Positions 22,955 to 34,299 of a DNA stretch of 64,000 nt are shown piece after piece; the stretch's first letter is position 1, and each line of letters opens with the position of its first letter. Source of the DNA: Gigaspora rosea (Eukaryota > Glomeromycota > Glomeromycetes > Diversisporales > Gigasporaceae); contig QKWP01000110.1 in assembly GCA_003550325.1 (NCBI GenBank), positions 181,088 through 245,087 of the forward strand, given 5' to 3'. A program made the position numbers and the translations under genes. Below the pieces are notes generated by a model that was given only the letters and a program-made list of their open reading frames with translations, ran no database searches and was not told where the DNA came from.

Positions 22955-23262
22955 ATAGAGAAGGCAGTTCCCAAGTCTCAAGGAAACTAATAAAAGAATA
23001 ATAAAATATCTCCAAAAATAAAAGGTTAGTAGTAAGTTGTTAACAAAATTTTAATCTCCAAAATATAGTAAATAGTAAATATCCAACAAAAAGAAAATTC
23101 TGAGTAAGTTGTAAGAAAATAACAAGAGTGCAATTAAACAGCAAGAGAGTTAGTAACAGCCAAAAAAAAATAATTAAATTTCTGCCAAAGTAATAATAAA
23201 ATTTCTAATTTCTTTAATAATATCCAATAATTTAATTAGGTTTTCTGCCAAAAGGCATCAAA

Positions 23263-23845
23263 TGTTACAGTACCGGAAGCCTTCTTTATTTCCGATAAAG
23301 TAACAATCACACGGCTCCTGAGATCCCTTACTTTGGGCATGAAGCGGTGTGCAAGAGGGAAGTATAGTTTCTTTTATGTCTTGTAAAAAACTACACACTT
23401 CTCTAAGGCAGTTCGGTATGGAAACAACAACAGATAATAGACAGTTTATTAATTTAACAAGAGGGCTATTCCAAGGTGTCTGTTCCTTAGAAATCCCAAG
23501 AGTTTATTAATAATAAGAGAGAAGGATAATAAATATAAAGGTAAAGATAAAATACAATGTCTGGATCTCCCTAAAACTAAGGGAAATAAGGTGGGTTTAT
23601 ATATCTATTGAGCTAAGCGTCGCTAAGCGTCGTTAAGAGTAGCTAAGCGTCATTAAGCGTCACTAAGCTTCGTTAAGCGTCACTAAGCATCGTTAAGCAT
23701 CGTTAAGCGTCGCTAAGTGTCATTGAGTGTCATTGCACATCAATTTCACATATCACTATTACTAAATACAGTTATTACAAAATTTCCTTTTTAAGTTCTA
23801 ATTTTCTAACTAATTTCTACCAAAATTAAAAACTATTCTATAACA
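23263..23845 (-). repeat. 5' LTR of the Ty3 element
   Basis: This 583-bp LTR starts TGTTACAGTACCGGAAG and ends ATTCTATAACA. The minisatellite of ~10-bp units (GCTAAGCGTC type) occupies about 23612-23735. In the minus-strand sense this LTR would hold the promoter. The boundary on its inner side lacks an obvious tRNA-complementary TGG motif at the first position. Confidence 0.95.
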
Positions 23846-24202
23846 ATATAATAATAAAAAATGAAATAATAAAATAATAAAATAATAATAAACTATCGTT
23901 CTATAACAATAGTAAAAAAAAAGCAGTCCCAGTAGTTCGAATTAGAGAGAGTTGTCTGTAATTCTAAATCACATATAAAGTTTAATACAAAAAATAAAAA
24001 ATTTTTTAATATTAAAATAAAAAAGTTTTTATATTAGTTATGTTAACTTAGCCAAATTAACACTTTTTACCTTATATTTTTACTTTTTGACAGTCTTATT
24101 AAAAATAATATTAATTATTAAATAAAAGTTTGGTAATCAAATTAATACCTAAATCTAAAATTCAATATCACATAGTTATTTTGAGAACATTTATGCATAA
24201 CC

Positions 24203-24441
24203 TAGTGATGCTACCGAAATTGATTTTTGAAAAAGGCTTATTTCGTCTTCATTAGAGAAAATTAAAATTTTTTATAAGAAAAAGCAAATAAAATTTATAT
24301 AGATATGTTCCTTATAATTTTGTTTATTCAAAAAAAGTATCAAATAATTTCATCTTTCAAGTAAAATAGATCAAAAACAATTTTATCTTCAAATTTTAAT
24401 TTCGGGTTTTAGAACCTGAAATAATTTCATCCTCATATATA
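24203..24441 (+). repeat. ~240-bp interspersed repeat, copy 3
   Basis: Begins TAGTGATGCTACCGAAATTG and ends ATCCTCATATATA, parallel to the copies at 3109 and 5262. Between the repeats, the AT-rich DNA at 23963-24202 and 24442-24689 shows no gene. Confidence 0.85.
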
Positions 24442-24854
24442 GTCATACTACCTTACAGATAAAACAAATATAATATAAACTTTGTTAAACCCATATAGAA
24501 TTTCTCTTCAAATTTTTTTTATCTAGTATCAATAGTAGAAATAATTATATCTAAAACTCAACCTTACAAAAAAACAAACAAATAACAAAAATAAAAGAAG
24601 ACAAAAAAAAGGAAGAATAACTACAAGATCTAAATAAATAACTAATATATACAAAAATAGTAAAAATAAAAGATGAAAAAAAACAAAAAAAATTGGGAGC
24701 TGCAGGAAATTCAGAGACCCCTTTTGAAATTAATAAAAAATAAAGCAGAGCTCCAAATAACAACGAGTACCCATTTTCTTAAACATGGGGGTTTTGGAAA
24801 TTGTAGAATGTTGGATGAGGAGTTGTTCATGAAGCAAGTTTTAAGTTTGTACAA

Positions 24855-26255
24855 ATGAATCAACGCAACAGGTACCGAGGGTTACTAACAACTCTAAGGA
24901 TAAGGCAGGGTCTAAACGATACAAGGGTAACAAATATGCAATGCAAATTAGGGGATATAAATAACATTAGAAAAATTTGGAAATTTAATATAGCGTGTCT
25001 AACGTTGATCAAAGCAGAGGAGTTAGAGTTCCATTTTGCGTTCCCAGCAGAACTCTGGCAGATTGAACAAGGAGGAGTCCCGTTAAATATCATTTTGGGA
25101 AGGTACTTTAACCAAAAAACTGCAGGCGTGCTCAAAAGATTAAACCTTTTCACAACAGCCCAACTAATCAATTCGGAGGGAAAGAAATTGATTTCATGGT
25201 CACAGCTCAAGCTTTGCAGGAACCAGTTCAGAAAGGGGAGGAAGCTGGCATGGTTTTCAGAGCTGGAAAAAATTTTGTTAGATAAAAGTAGCAGTAGAAA
25301 ACTGGTGTCGACTTTCATGATTGTTCCACAAAATGTACTGGCCTTACTCTTAGTGCTCCCAGAAGTCTCAAAGGACAGAAGACGGAAGGAGTGGATTATG
25401 GTCGAAAATAGGGACAAAAGCAGGAGTATCTGTAAAATTGCGAAGAAGCAAAAGGTTAAAGTCCTCGGGGAGCATTACTGTAATGTTACCCTATCAGAGT
25501 CCAATCTGATGGAACTCGAGAAATGCAGTGGGTGTGGAATGAATGCTCTAGAAGGAAAGAAGAAGAGTATTGAGGGAAATTGTATAATTCAAGTTAGTCA
25601 AGATCAAATCTTGGGCACACTGCCAAGAAGTTATTTAAAAGGTGAAACGAGAATATTAGACCTGGAGCAGGAAAGAATAGCAGGTAAATTCAAGATGGAG
25701 TTGCCAACGAGTTACCCAGGTAAAAGTCCTTTTCATAGTTTGTCACCACTAGAAGGTCTAGAGTTAGAGCTATTAAAGAAGCAAAATTTCAACGAATCCC
25801 TAGAAACGGTGTTATGGAAAAGTTTGGTTAGAAATTTAGAAAGTGGTGAGAAAGAGTTATACTTCTATACTGATGGTTCCCTTCAACTGCAAAGTATGGG
25901 TCGCTCGAATAGCATGACAGTAATAGGGTTAGGTTGGTTGCAATTAAGCAACGACAAGTCGTACATAGTAGATAAAGGATATGCGAAGGTAAGAGATTGG
26001 CCTTCTTCCACTCGACCTGAATTGGCAGCTATATGGTTGGTGATCCTGTTAGCCCCAATAGGAGCAAAAGTGTCTGTTTTTTCAGATAGTTTAGCTGCAA
26101 TAGAAGCGATTGACAATGACAATAGGTTGTTAGCATATAGTCAGTTCATTAAAATAGATAATTTTAGTATAGTTAATAAAATTAGAGATATAGTCGGGTT
26201 AAAGGAGATTACGTTAGACGTGGTTAAGGTTAAAGGTCATTCGGAGGATTGTTAA
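24855..26255 (+). CDS. LINE ORF2 C-terminal part with RNase H domain
   Basis: A 466-codon open frame. The first ~300 residues are the post-RT thumb/connection type region, with no motif I can name beyond CSGCGMNALEG, a CxxC pair. The RNase H1 domain follows: ELYFYTDGSLQ (first Asp), SSTRPELAAIWLVI (Glu), VSVFSDSLAAIEAI (Asp), and VVKVKGHSEDC just before a TAA. The reading continues after the stop with NRRADVLAKKG, carrying the last Asp. The stop sits between the conserved His and Asp, so the enzyme is broken. RNase H removes template RNA during LINE copying. Confidence 0.85.
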   Translation: MNQRNRYRGLLTTLRIRQGLNDTRVTNMQCKLGDINNIRKIWKFNIACLTLIKAEELEFHFAFPAELWQIEQGGVPLNIILGRYFNQKTAGVLKRLNLFTTAQLINSEGKKLISWSQLKLCRNQFRKGRKLAWFSELEKILLDKSSSRKLVSTFMIVPQNVLALLLVLPEVSKDRRRKEWIMVENRDKSRSICKIAKKQKVKVLGEHYCNVTLSESNLMELEKCSGCGMNALEGKKKSIEGNCIIQVSQDQILGTLPRSYLKGETRILDLEQERIAGKFKMELPTSYPGKSPFHSLSPLEGLELELLKKQNFNESLETVLWKSLVRNLESGEKELYFYTDGSLQLQSMGRSNSMTVIGLGWLQLSNDKSYIVDKGYAKVRDWPSSTRPELAAIWLVILLAPIGAKVSVFSDSLAAIEAIDNDNRLLAYSQFIKIDNFSIVNKIRDIVGLKEITLDVVKVKGHSEDC

Positions 26256-26822
26256 AATAGGAGGGCAGATGTGTTAGCAAAAAAAGGACTTTTAGCAGAG
26301 GAAAATTGGATGGTGGTACCTTCACAAGCTCTTACTCTTGGTACGATTTTGAGGTGGAAGCAGTTTTGATCGAAGGCCCTGCAAGACATTTTTTGAAGCT
26401 GGTTTTGAATGTAAAGACAGAAGCAAAATTAAGAAATACAAAAACTTTCAAAAAAATTGAGCCACAAGCTAGTGAAAGCAAATTTTGTTGGAACCTCCTG
26501 TGGGAAAATCTTCGGGAAATCAGCAGAGTCTGGTGTAATGCAATATATAAAAGCAAGAAGCTTTGTACTTTTTGGAAATGCTTGCAAGGGAAACTCCCGG
26601 TCTTATTGGAGTTGGGGGCAAGATTTCTTATGCTATATAGCAATACGACATGCAAGCTTTGCAACTCAGATGAGGTGGAAGAACAAAGCTATCTGGCACG
26701 TTGTGATGATATAGAGCACAAGTAGAAGGTAATAGAAGAAAGTATAGTTGCTATCTTGTTAGAAGAAATAAACGACAAAGAAGGTAACATGATTACTGAG
26801 AGCCAACTCGAGTGCCTACTTT
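26256..26822 (+). pseudogene. LINE ORF2, segment after RNase H
   Basis: The frame continues in pieces after the TAA: RADVLAKKG, then in the 26306-26725 frame LSLACGSI-free DNA that reads FCWNLLWENLREI and FWKCLQGKLPVLLELGARF. A Cys-rich end, CKLCNSDEVEEQSYLARC, resembles the zinc-knuckle-like motif (CxxC..H/C..C) found near the C-terminus of many fungal and plant LINE ORF2 proteins. Frameshifts are present. The segment is cut by the MITE at 26823. Confidence 0.65.
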
Positions 26823-27356
26823 TTGGGGGGCATCCATAAATAACGTTATGTACCCCCTCATAGTAGCGCTGGACCCCCCCTACTATATAAAAAAATTTTT
26901 CAAAATCCGTATATTTATATATAAAATTTTACAAAAACTTGAATATATTATGATCCAGTGGTCCGATCTGGATGATTTTGGTACCATTCGATTCGTCTCT
27001 ATGAGACGAATCCAATGGTACCAAAATCATTTCATTTGGATTACTGGATCACGTTTTATTAACGAAATACTATTGATTTTATAGTAATTTTATAAGAAAC
27101 ATAATAACCAATAGTATTTCGTTAATAAAACGTGATCCAGTGCTCCAAATCAAATGAAATTGGTACCATTCGAATCCTCTCCTCGAGACGATTCGAATGG
27201 TACCAAAATCATCCAATTTAGACTACTGGATCAAGTTTTAGACAAATTTTAATAAAAAAATTGCGTTATGTTGGTGGGGACCCCCTCTACATAGTAAAAA
27301 ATCATTATATTTTGGGGGACCCCCCTCAAACATAACGTTATTTATGGATGCCCCCT
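26823..27356. mobile_element. Foldback MITE, GGGGGCATCCATAAATAACG family
   Basis: The terminal inverted repeats are GGGGGGCATCCATAAATAAC at the left and TTATTTATGGATGCCCCC at the right. The ~535-bp element is almost entirely palindromic: the centre has TTTATTAACGAAATACTATTG and its complement, and each arm carries ATTCGTCTC..GAGACGAAT flanked by GGTACC-containing blocks. It interrupts LINE ORF2, whose reading resumes at about 27370. I could not fix an exact target duplication. Confidence 0.9.
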
Positions 27357-27407
27357 TGGCAGTACTTATAAGAGACTACACAAACTAGAGAATTTTTAAT
27401 CAGAGGT

Positions 27408-27752
27408 TTGATCAGAAAGGACACGGAAAAGAAACTAGTCAAACTATTGAAGTCCCCGGCAGAAGCTAGAGTTTTGTTAAAGGTTCTTTTGGCAGCTTAC
27501 GGAAATTTCTTTTATGAAGAAGTTTGGAAACCAAGATGTGCGGTTGTTGTGAATTGGGAAAGATCAGTTGGCATTACAAAGAAAGCAAAGCTAGATTTAA
27601 TTAAGAGAAGACAAAACGAATTGTTAATCGCAAGAAAAGCAAGTAAAACGAGGCCAATATTGGCCGCAGAGAAAACACTGAAGCAAGGAGAGTTACAAGT
27701 TAGAGAACCGGAAGTTACATCTGCCCTTGGGGATGAAGTTATGGATTTATGA
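27408..27752 (+). pseudogene. LINE ORF2 C-terminus
   Basis: A 114-codon frame (LVKLLKSPAEARVLLKVLL, FFYEEVWKPRCAVVVNWE) reads as the basic C-terminal end of the LINE protein, beyond the MITE insertion. It ends 240 bases before the A-rich tail, leaving a short 3' UTR. The family of this tail domain is not recognised; the assignment rests on position. Confidence 0.6.
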
Positions 27753-28010
27753 TCATGTAGTATAGAAAGGTTTATTGCGGATGGTTGTAAACCGGATTGG
27801 GTAGTTTAGTAGACAGGCTGATACAGCCTCTAGTCTTGTACATTTGTACGAACTAGTGCGGCAGATCGCATTTGATCTGTGAAACAGCAGATGGAATGAT
27901 GTCGAACTTAGAGATTAGGATAGCTAGAATTCAATGTAAATTCTATTAATTAACTTAATAAAGTTTTGGCGTGACTGCCTAAGAGGAAAAAAAAAAACAA
28001 ACAAAAAAAA

Positions 28011-29062
28011 TTTATACTAATAATGAAACCCAATAAAAAAACAAAGCTAAGAAATAAAAATTATATGATATTGTACAGACCTGTTTGTGTCTATTAAATA
28101 TTATATGTATATTAAAGAAAAGAAATAAAATAAAAAAAGAAAAACTATATTTAAAAGAAAATTTTAAATTTGTTTAAAATTTTCTTTTAGATTATTTTTA
28201 TATATTATTTATTGTTTATTTTGCAAGTATTAAAACTTACTCATAACATTTCTAATTAAATAAACACATTTTCAAATTAAACAGAGTTAATATTGTCTAT
28301 CTTTTAGAAAGGGTAAGCTGAATTACTCACTTTTTGGTAAAAATTTTAAAAAAATCAAGAAAAAATAACAACAGTATCAATAGTTGTAAAGAGCATAGAT
28401 TTTATGCTTTAAAAAATAATATACTTGACCAAAAGTAAGCTTTTGTTTACACTTTACTTTTTTGACAAAAAACTTTGGTATTGTAGTAGTATTGTAGCTC
28501 TACTATATCTTTTATAGTAATGAAGTTTTCTACTTAAAGAGCCAAATCCAAAAGAAAAGTTTTTTTTATCTCTATTTTAGTTTTCTTATACCTGATCTGA
28601 AACTCTTTATCTGAGTTGCTTCTAGATAAAGTTTTTGTTGTGTACAAATATACTAACTCCAAAGTTTTTATAGATCAAGGTTCATGAAAAAATTGGTATA
28701 AGGGATCATTAGAAAGAGTTTTTGGTTTTAAATTTTTTTTTAATTGTTTTAATTTTTTTTATATTTTTTTTATTTATTTATTTATTTAAAAAAAATAAAT
28801 ATATTATATTTAATTTTATAATTTTATTATTAATATTATAAAAAAGTAACAAAATATATATTATACTTGTAGTATTAATACTAGTAATATGAAAATTTGT
28901 ATAATATATAAATTAAAATAATTTTTATAAAAATAAAATTTAATTAATATTAAAATTAGAGTTAAGATCTAAAATAGAACAAGGTATAGTTTATACCAAA
29001 ATTTCACAAAAGATTTTTTTGTTAAAGCCCCAAAGGTGATTTTATAACCAAATTTTTACATT
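28011..29062. other. Gene-less AT-rich stretch
   Basis: This part contains T- and A-rich simple sequence and a small palindrome at 28148-28195 (TTTAAAAGAAAATTTTAAAT and complement). No coding frame is supported. Confidence 0.55.
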
Positions 29063-29077
29063 AAAAATAAGTGGTAT

Positions 29078-29731
29078 AGACCCTGGGTCGGATAGTGCAG
29101 TAGTTAGTGCTCCGGGGTTGTATTCGAAAAGTCGCCAGTTCGAGTTTAGTGGATGGCAAAAACTGTGTTGGGACCACGAATAGAAAGATTTATGATGAGG
29201 TGTTGAACATCTCTTTCATTTCTGAACATGGCACTACAATATCAATGAGCTGTATGACATAGCCACAAAGATCATGCGGTATCCAGAAAAAGAAAAAATC
29301 TGACAAGAAACGTCGTAAATATAAGGACCATCCACTATAAAAATAGAAATAATAAACAAGGAATGAAACAAGGGTACTACTGACCGAATTAGGAAATAGG
29401 GCAACTAGTGAGGCTACACAAACCAAAAAATGGAAGTGGCTCCCGGGGCAGACAAAAAACGGCCAACCGATATAGTGAACTAGCGAAATATGTAGTTCTT
29501 TAAAGCTGCCTATGATCCAAGAGGTACGGGACTAGTATGGGGCACCAGCCGTGGCTGACCTGCTGGAGTCAGCTGGGAAAAAAACAGTCGTCTGAAGGAA
29601 GGTATAGAGTAGTTAGAAAATCTCTACCGTATATGTACATGTATAAATAAGACCTTTAAAATACTGAGTTAATAAAAAAGAGCACCAACAGCGCCCTTGG
29701 GTATACTACAGTACCAAAGAAATTTAAAAAA
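29078..29731 (+). mobile_element. tRNA-headed SINE with 15-bp target duplication
   Basis: A perfect 15-bp direct repeat, AAAAATAAGTGGTAT, flanks the element (29063-29077 and 29732-29746). The head resembles a tRNA gene: GGATAGTGCAGTAGTTAGTG fits an A box and GCCAGTTCGAGTTTA a B box of a polymerase III promoter. A ~600-bp body follows and the 3' end is A-rich (AATTTAAAAA). It is long for a SINE. The 78-codon minus-strand frame inside looks fortuitous. Confidence 0.85.
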
Positions 29732-29814
29732 AAAAATAAGTGGTATTAAACACCAGTAGTATGATTTAAAAATACCAAAAAGTAATTAGTGCTTATTGCT
29801 AATAAGTAAAAAAT

Positions 29815-29880
29815 TATTTTCAAAAATAAAACCACCTTGCCAATTAGTAAAAAATAAATTTAATATGAATAATAAGGTCG
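29815..29880 (+). repeat. Copy of CCACCTTGCCAATTAG repeat
   Basis: TTTTCAAAAATAAAACCACC and TTGCCAATTAGTAAAAAATA recur at 31980-32045 and 32130-32195, followed there by TATAAATAAAAATAAATTT. Three copies therefore lie within 2.5 kb in the same orientation. Confidence 0.8.
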
Positions 29881-29997
29881 CATAATCTTATACAATTGGT
29901 TTTCATAACCCGGCCGGGTCAGTAAAGTAAGGATTGGAATTTTTTTTTTTATATAGTTAATAACTAATAAAAATTAATAATCGTGTAATAAGGCAGT

Positions 29998-30372
29998 ATA
30001 TACCATATACGTCCGTATGTACTACTTATTTGCGCGGGTAATACAAACTCCTGGAGAGAAATAGCCAATTGGAAAGTGCAAATTTTGACTATTCCAGATC
30101 AACCCGACAAAGATTCTGAACATGTGTAAAAGAGAAAAAAGTAAAAATATGCAAAAACTAATGTTTAAATCAATTTTGGTGCACTAATTAAAAATGACGA
30201 GAATGAAATTTTACATACAATAAACATTATTATATCTATATTGCCTTTAATGTTAAGGCCATAACCCTAAATTTTCATCTCATGCACTTAGTTTATTTAC
30301 AAAATCAGATTTTGTTACTTGCGCAAATAAGCAAAATGCCATATGCATACGTATCAGATATGGTATCTGGTA
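29998..30372. mobile_element. MITE with CTTATTTGCGCRRGTAA termini
   Basis: The left end has ACCATATACG and CTTATTTGCGCGGGTAA; the right end is the inverse, with TTACTTGCGCAAATAAG and CGTATCAGATATGGT. It is about 375 bp and non-coding. The target duplication was not resolved. Confidence 0.75.
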
Positions 30373-31456
30373 TTAAGTATGTAACTTGATTTGTATATTT
30401 GTATGTAATGATTTCATCATAGTAAATACTTCTCTTTTTATTCATCTCAAACTAACAAAACTGAAATAAATACTAGATTGAACCACTACAAATCAAGTTT
30501 TTATATTATAAATTGTAACAAGTAAGTATGGTCGTTATTTATTCATAGTAAGCACAACAATTCAGGTTCATAAATTTTTAAATTATAATATATCTTTTAT
30601 TCGTATTAAGTTAGTCAACCTTATTGTGCTAAACGTTTATTTGTTGTTTAAGTGTTTCAGTATATAGTTAGGATTGATTTGGTCTATAGTTGTTAGTCAA
30701 AGCCCAGGGGTTTTGCGTTGGCAAAAGCTGAAAACCTAGTTTCGGTTTTCGCAATTCTAAAAGGACGAAATGGTTAAATGCGGCGAAACCATTATTTATG
30801 ATACCAAGAATTCTGTAATAATATATTCATTTCATTTAATTTTATTAATATCCACATCGATTAGCTGATGGGTTTAGGTCATTTAATAATCAAAGCGCTT
30901 ACAGTAAGTTATCAAACCTTCAATATGAATTAGATAAATCCAACATTATCTTCAACTAATATAAATCTAACTCTCTATTTAATTAATTTTCTTAGGATTA
31001 AACCTAATAGGAGACCCCATGTTGTACTTTATAACAAATAGAGGAGTTTTCTTAATTGAAGCGAATATGATAGCTATATATTTATTATTCCAAGTATTTA
31101 AGATAAGCGGTTTTATTTTTATTCATGTTGTTTAATATATAAACATAAAAATCATTTTATTAATCAAATTTATAATTTCTTATTCGCTCTGCAGGTATCA
31201 CCTTAAATCACTTCTAAAATTATTACCAATAACGGGCTCACTTATTCTCTGATAATAATTTCTTGAAATATGTTAAACCAACATTAGCAGTAGAATAACT
31301 TGCTTTAGCAGAATATGGGATTGTGCCCTTACCTAGTTTCAATTTTTATGAAGCTTAGTCTCTGTCACAAAAAGCATCGGTCCTGTAATCTGTATATCGT
31401 TAATATAATATACCAGTATATTAGATATAAATATTTAAAGAGAAAAAACCTATCAC
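30373..31456. other. Gene-less stretch
   Basis: No open frame above background is present and no repeat with clear ends was recognised. Confidence 0.5.
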
Positions 31457-31689
31457 TAGAGGTCTGATCCGGCTAAAAATAAGTGTTCGATTATTCATTC
31501 GTTCTAATATCCAAATACTCATCAGCAATTTTCAAATGAATATTTGAATATTCACTGAAAATTCATGAATATTCAATGAATTATTTGGTAAAAATTTTTA
31601 TATTGAATATTTAATTCAGTGAAATAATTATATTCGGATATTCAAATATTCATTGAATCGAATATACTGTTTATCAGATTAGACCTCTA
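31457..31689. mobile_element. Small element with TAGAGGTCT termini and GAATATTCA interior
   Basis: The termini are TAGAGGTCTGATC and GATTAGACCTCTA in inverse orientation. The whole interior is short self-complementary sequence (TGAATATTCA, GAATATTCAATGAAT). TAG-G termini are typical of hAT elements, but no clean 8-bp duplication is visible. Confidence 0.65.
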
Positions 31690-31859
31690 TCTGACATAAG
31701 CATATATCTTTTGTTTCGCCAACTTATATAATATAATTATGCATGCGTGTTTTCCAAAAATAAATAGATTATCTCAATAACGATGTGTTTAACGGATTTT
31801 ATATTATATTAAAAAATAAGCTTTAATAAATCTTTGTTTTTTCTTTATTTTAAAAAAAA

Positions 31860-31935
31860 TTTTTCTTACAAAAAAAAAAAAAGCCGTGCGGCCGGGTCAC
31901 TAACCACTGGTCCATGATATGAAAACCAAGTATAT
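31860..31935 (-). repeat. Possible SINE head (tRNA-like)
   Basis: On the minus strand, CATGGACCAGTGGTTAGTGA followed by CCCGGCCGCACGGC and a T run resembles a polymerase III A box and terminator. A related piece with TGGTTTTCATAACCCGGCCG lies at 29898-29920. The evidence is thin. Confidence 0.35.
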
Positions 31936-31969
31936 AATTTTGTGCAGCTTAATATATAAATAAAAATAA

Positions 31970-32290
31970 ATTTTTTTGTTATTTTCAAAAATAAAGCCAC
32001 CTTGCCAATTAGTAAAAAATAAATTTAATAAGAATAATAATATATAAATAAAAATAAATTTTTTTAAAGATAAAAGTTATTTTACATATAAAGCTTATAA
32101 ATTATAAAAAACTATTTTGTTAATAAGTAAAAAATATTTTCAAAAATAAAACCACCTTGCCAATTAGTAAAAAATAAATTTAATAATAATAATAATAATA
32201 TATAAATAAAAATAAATTTTTTTGAAGATAAAAGTTATTTTTTTTAAAAAAATTTACATATAAAGAAAGCTTATAAATTATAAAATATCA
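31970..32290 (+). repeat. Two direct copies of CCACCTTGCCAATTAG repeat
   Basis: Two ~150-bp direct repeats contain CAAAAATAAARCCACCTTGC, AATAAATTTAATA and TAAAAATAAATTTTTTT. They match the shorter copy at 29815. Confidence 0.8.
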
Positions 32291-34295
32291 TATATATATA
32301 TAAATATATTAAATAATATACATATATATTAGGAAATATGTATATTAACTAAATCATCCTATTGTAATTAAATAAATAAAAAATATAAGAAATGAATAAA
32401 AGATATTTTATGTTCATCTTTATCCATTTTAAATATCATATGGTTTTTTAAAAAAAAGAACATAAATAGCATAAAAATAAAATAATACAAAATTAATTAA
32501 TAATATTAATAAATATTGAAATTAATTAATATACAATAACAATCCTACTCAATTTGATAAATTTATACCAATATTAATCGGTAATAATAACTTTAAACAA
32601 TACCGATAATAATTTAATAGAACTAATGAGTTATTTGATTGTCTTTAAAATCTAAACCGAAATTCCATAGTATTTTTTCGAAGTAAGTTGAATAGTTAAT
32701 CCAACTTTTTTTAAATTTTTAAAATAGTAAAAATATGGTATAGATAGATTGTTTTGCCAGACAATCTAATTGATCTATTTTTACAACTTTTAAATTAGAT
32801 TTTATAATAAAAACATATAAATAATTTTAAATTATTATTACATACTTAGCTGTAACTAATATTTAGAACACCTCTTTTTAACCAAATTAATACTATTAAT
32901 TAAAAAGTAAGAATTACAGTAGATATTTGTATATATTTCACAATATGTGTATAGATAACCTTGTTTTCTTCATTAATTATGAAATAAATAGTAGGATTCG
33001 GTAAGATAATAACAACCGATTGAAAAAGAGAAGGAGAGCGAAAGAGAGTGAAGGAGAGCAAAGGAGAGAGCAAGAAAGAAAAGTAACAAAACAAGGCAAG
33101 TATCAAATACTATATATGGAATTGTTTGTGAATCATGTTATTAGACTATAACTATAACTTTAGCTATTTTCTTTTTAAACATGATAATCACAGTTTTTTT
33201 CTATCTCTGTATCACTTATTATGATATTAGCCTATCTATATAAGTGTCTTCTTCGAATAATATATAGAGCACAAAACTTCTAAAGACAGGCAGAACCAAA
33301 TCAAATGTGACATACTTCATCCTACACTCTAACCCATTGGTAGCTAGTGCGACCTAACTGTTTTGCCGACTGCTACAGTTGAATTAAAATGCACAGATAG
33401 AGTAGTCTAAAAATGTTGAAGTTGGATGCCATTACTAGAAAGAATTGCATATTATCGAATAAGAACAGAAGATATAATACTTAACAAGAAAAAATATATT
33501 TCTTGTATTTTTGAATATTTATGTTCTCACACTATATATATATAGTGATCCCTGAACTATATTCTAGAAAATAAAAATTTTACATGCCAATATATATATA
33601 CTTAATGTATAACTGACAGCAAAACTTAAACTTTTTTATATGCCACTTGCCCACATTTCTTATTAAAGAAATTTATACTTCATTCAGATTACAATGCCCA
33701 AAAGCCAAATCTAGAATTATTATAATTGGCCAAATAGTAAATATACTACCCACAATTTGATATATATAATCTAACTTAAGACAAGTATATCAATATAACT
33801 ACTGGCAAATTCTAGTATTTTAAACTGGCTATTTTAAAGTTTTTTCACTTAATTATATAAAATCATGCTTTATTTTATTATATGTCAATATTAAATTTTG
33901 TTGCTTTAAACACTCTAATTTTTTTAAAATTAAAGTTCTATAAAAAATTATACTTTATACATCAATATAGACCTTAATAGTCAGCTGATGTTAGAACCCT
34001 ACTTTATATTACTTGCCCTCATATTTTATTAAAGAACTTAATATTTATTCTTTTATATTTTCAATATAGAAGCAGGCTATTTTTTAATAAAACTTTTACT
34101 TAGTTCATTTAAAAAACCTTTACATCTAGGTTTTTTGATTGCTTAAATCAAAAATATAACTGTGCTCCTTATATAGAACCAGTATATTATATAGATTACA
34201 AAACCAAAGAGCCTTGTATTATTATATTAAAATCAAGTATTTATATAATAACTACTTTTTTAAAATATAGTAGCTATTTTTTAGCTAATTCCCAT
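32291..34295. other. Gene-less AT-rich stretch
   Basis: Only short random frames occur. The part at 33650-33850 (GCCAAATCTAGAA, TTGGCCAAATAGTAA, CTACTGGCAAATTC) is a diverged copy of 56140-56340, indicating an old interspersed repeat. A purine-rich GAGAGCGAAAGAGAG run lies at 33030-33080. Confidence 0.55.
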
Positions 34296-34299
34296 TATA

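Larger units (their letters stand above)
14565..23845 (-). mobile_element. Complete, decayed Ty3/gypsy LTR retrotransposon
   Basis: The element is 9.28 kb with two ~590-bp LTRs that begin TGTTA and end TAACA. ATAT flanks both sides as a 4-bp target duplication (5 bp if the terminal A is shared). Read on the minus strand, the order is gag, CCHC knuckle, protease, zinc-knuckle linker, RT, RNase H, integrase and an extra ORF. The integrase lying after RNase H defines Ty3/Metaviridae order. Multiple stops and frameshifts show it is not autonomous. The LTRs are similar but differ by many substitutions and by repeat number, so insertion was not recent. No convincing tRNA primer-binding site was recognised next to the 23263 LTR. 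Confidence 0.95.
24690..27990 (+). mobile_element. 5'-truncated LINE retrotransposon
   Basis: Plus-strand ORF2 remnants run from a post-RT region through RNase H to a C-terminal domain, and the element ends in an A-rich tail at about 27988-28010 (AAAAAAAAAACAAAC). The endonuclease and RT palm are absent, so the copy is 5'-truncated as is usual for target-primed insertion. A foldback MITE inserted later at 26823-27356. Confidence 0.82.

Noticed and set aside
29998..30372. Telomere-like CCCTAA motif near 30263
   Set aside because: It occurs once only, inside a MITE interior, with no tandem repetition.
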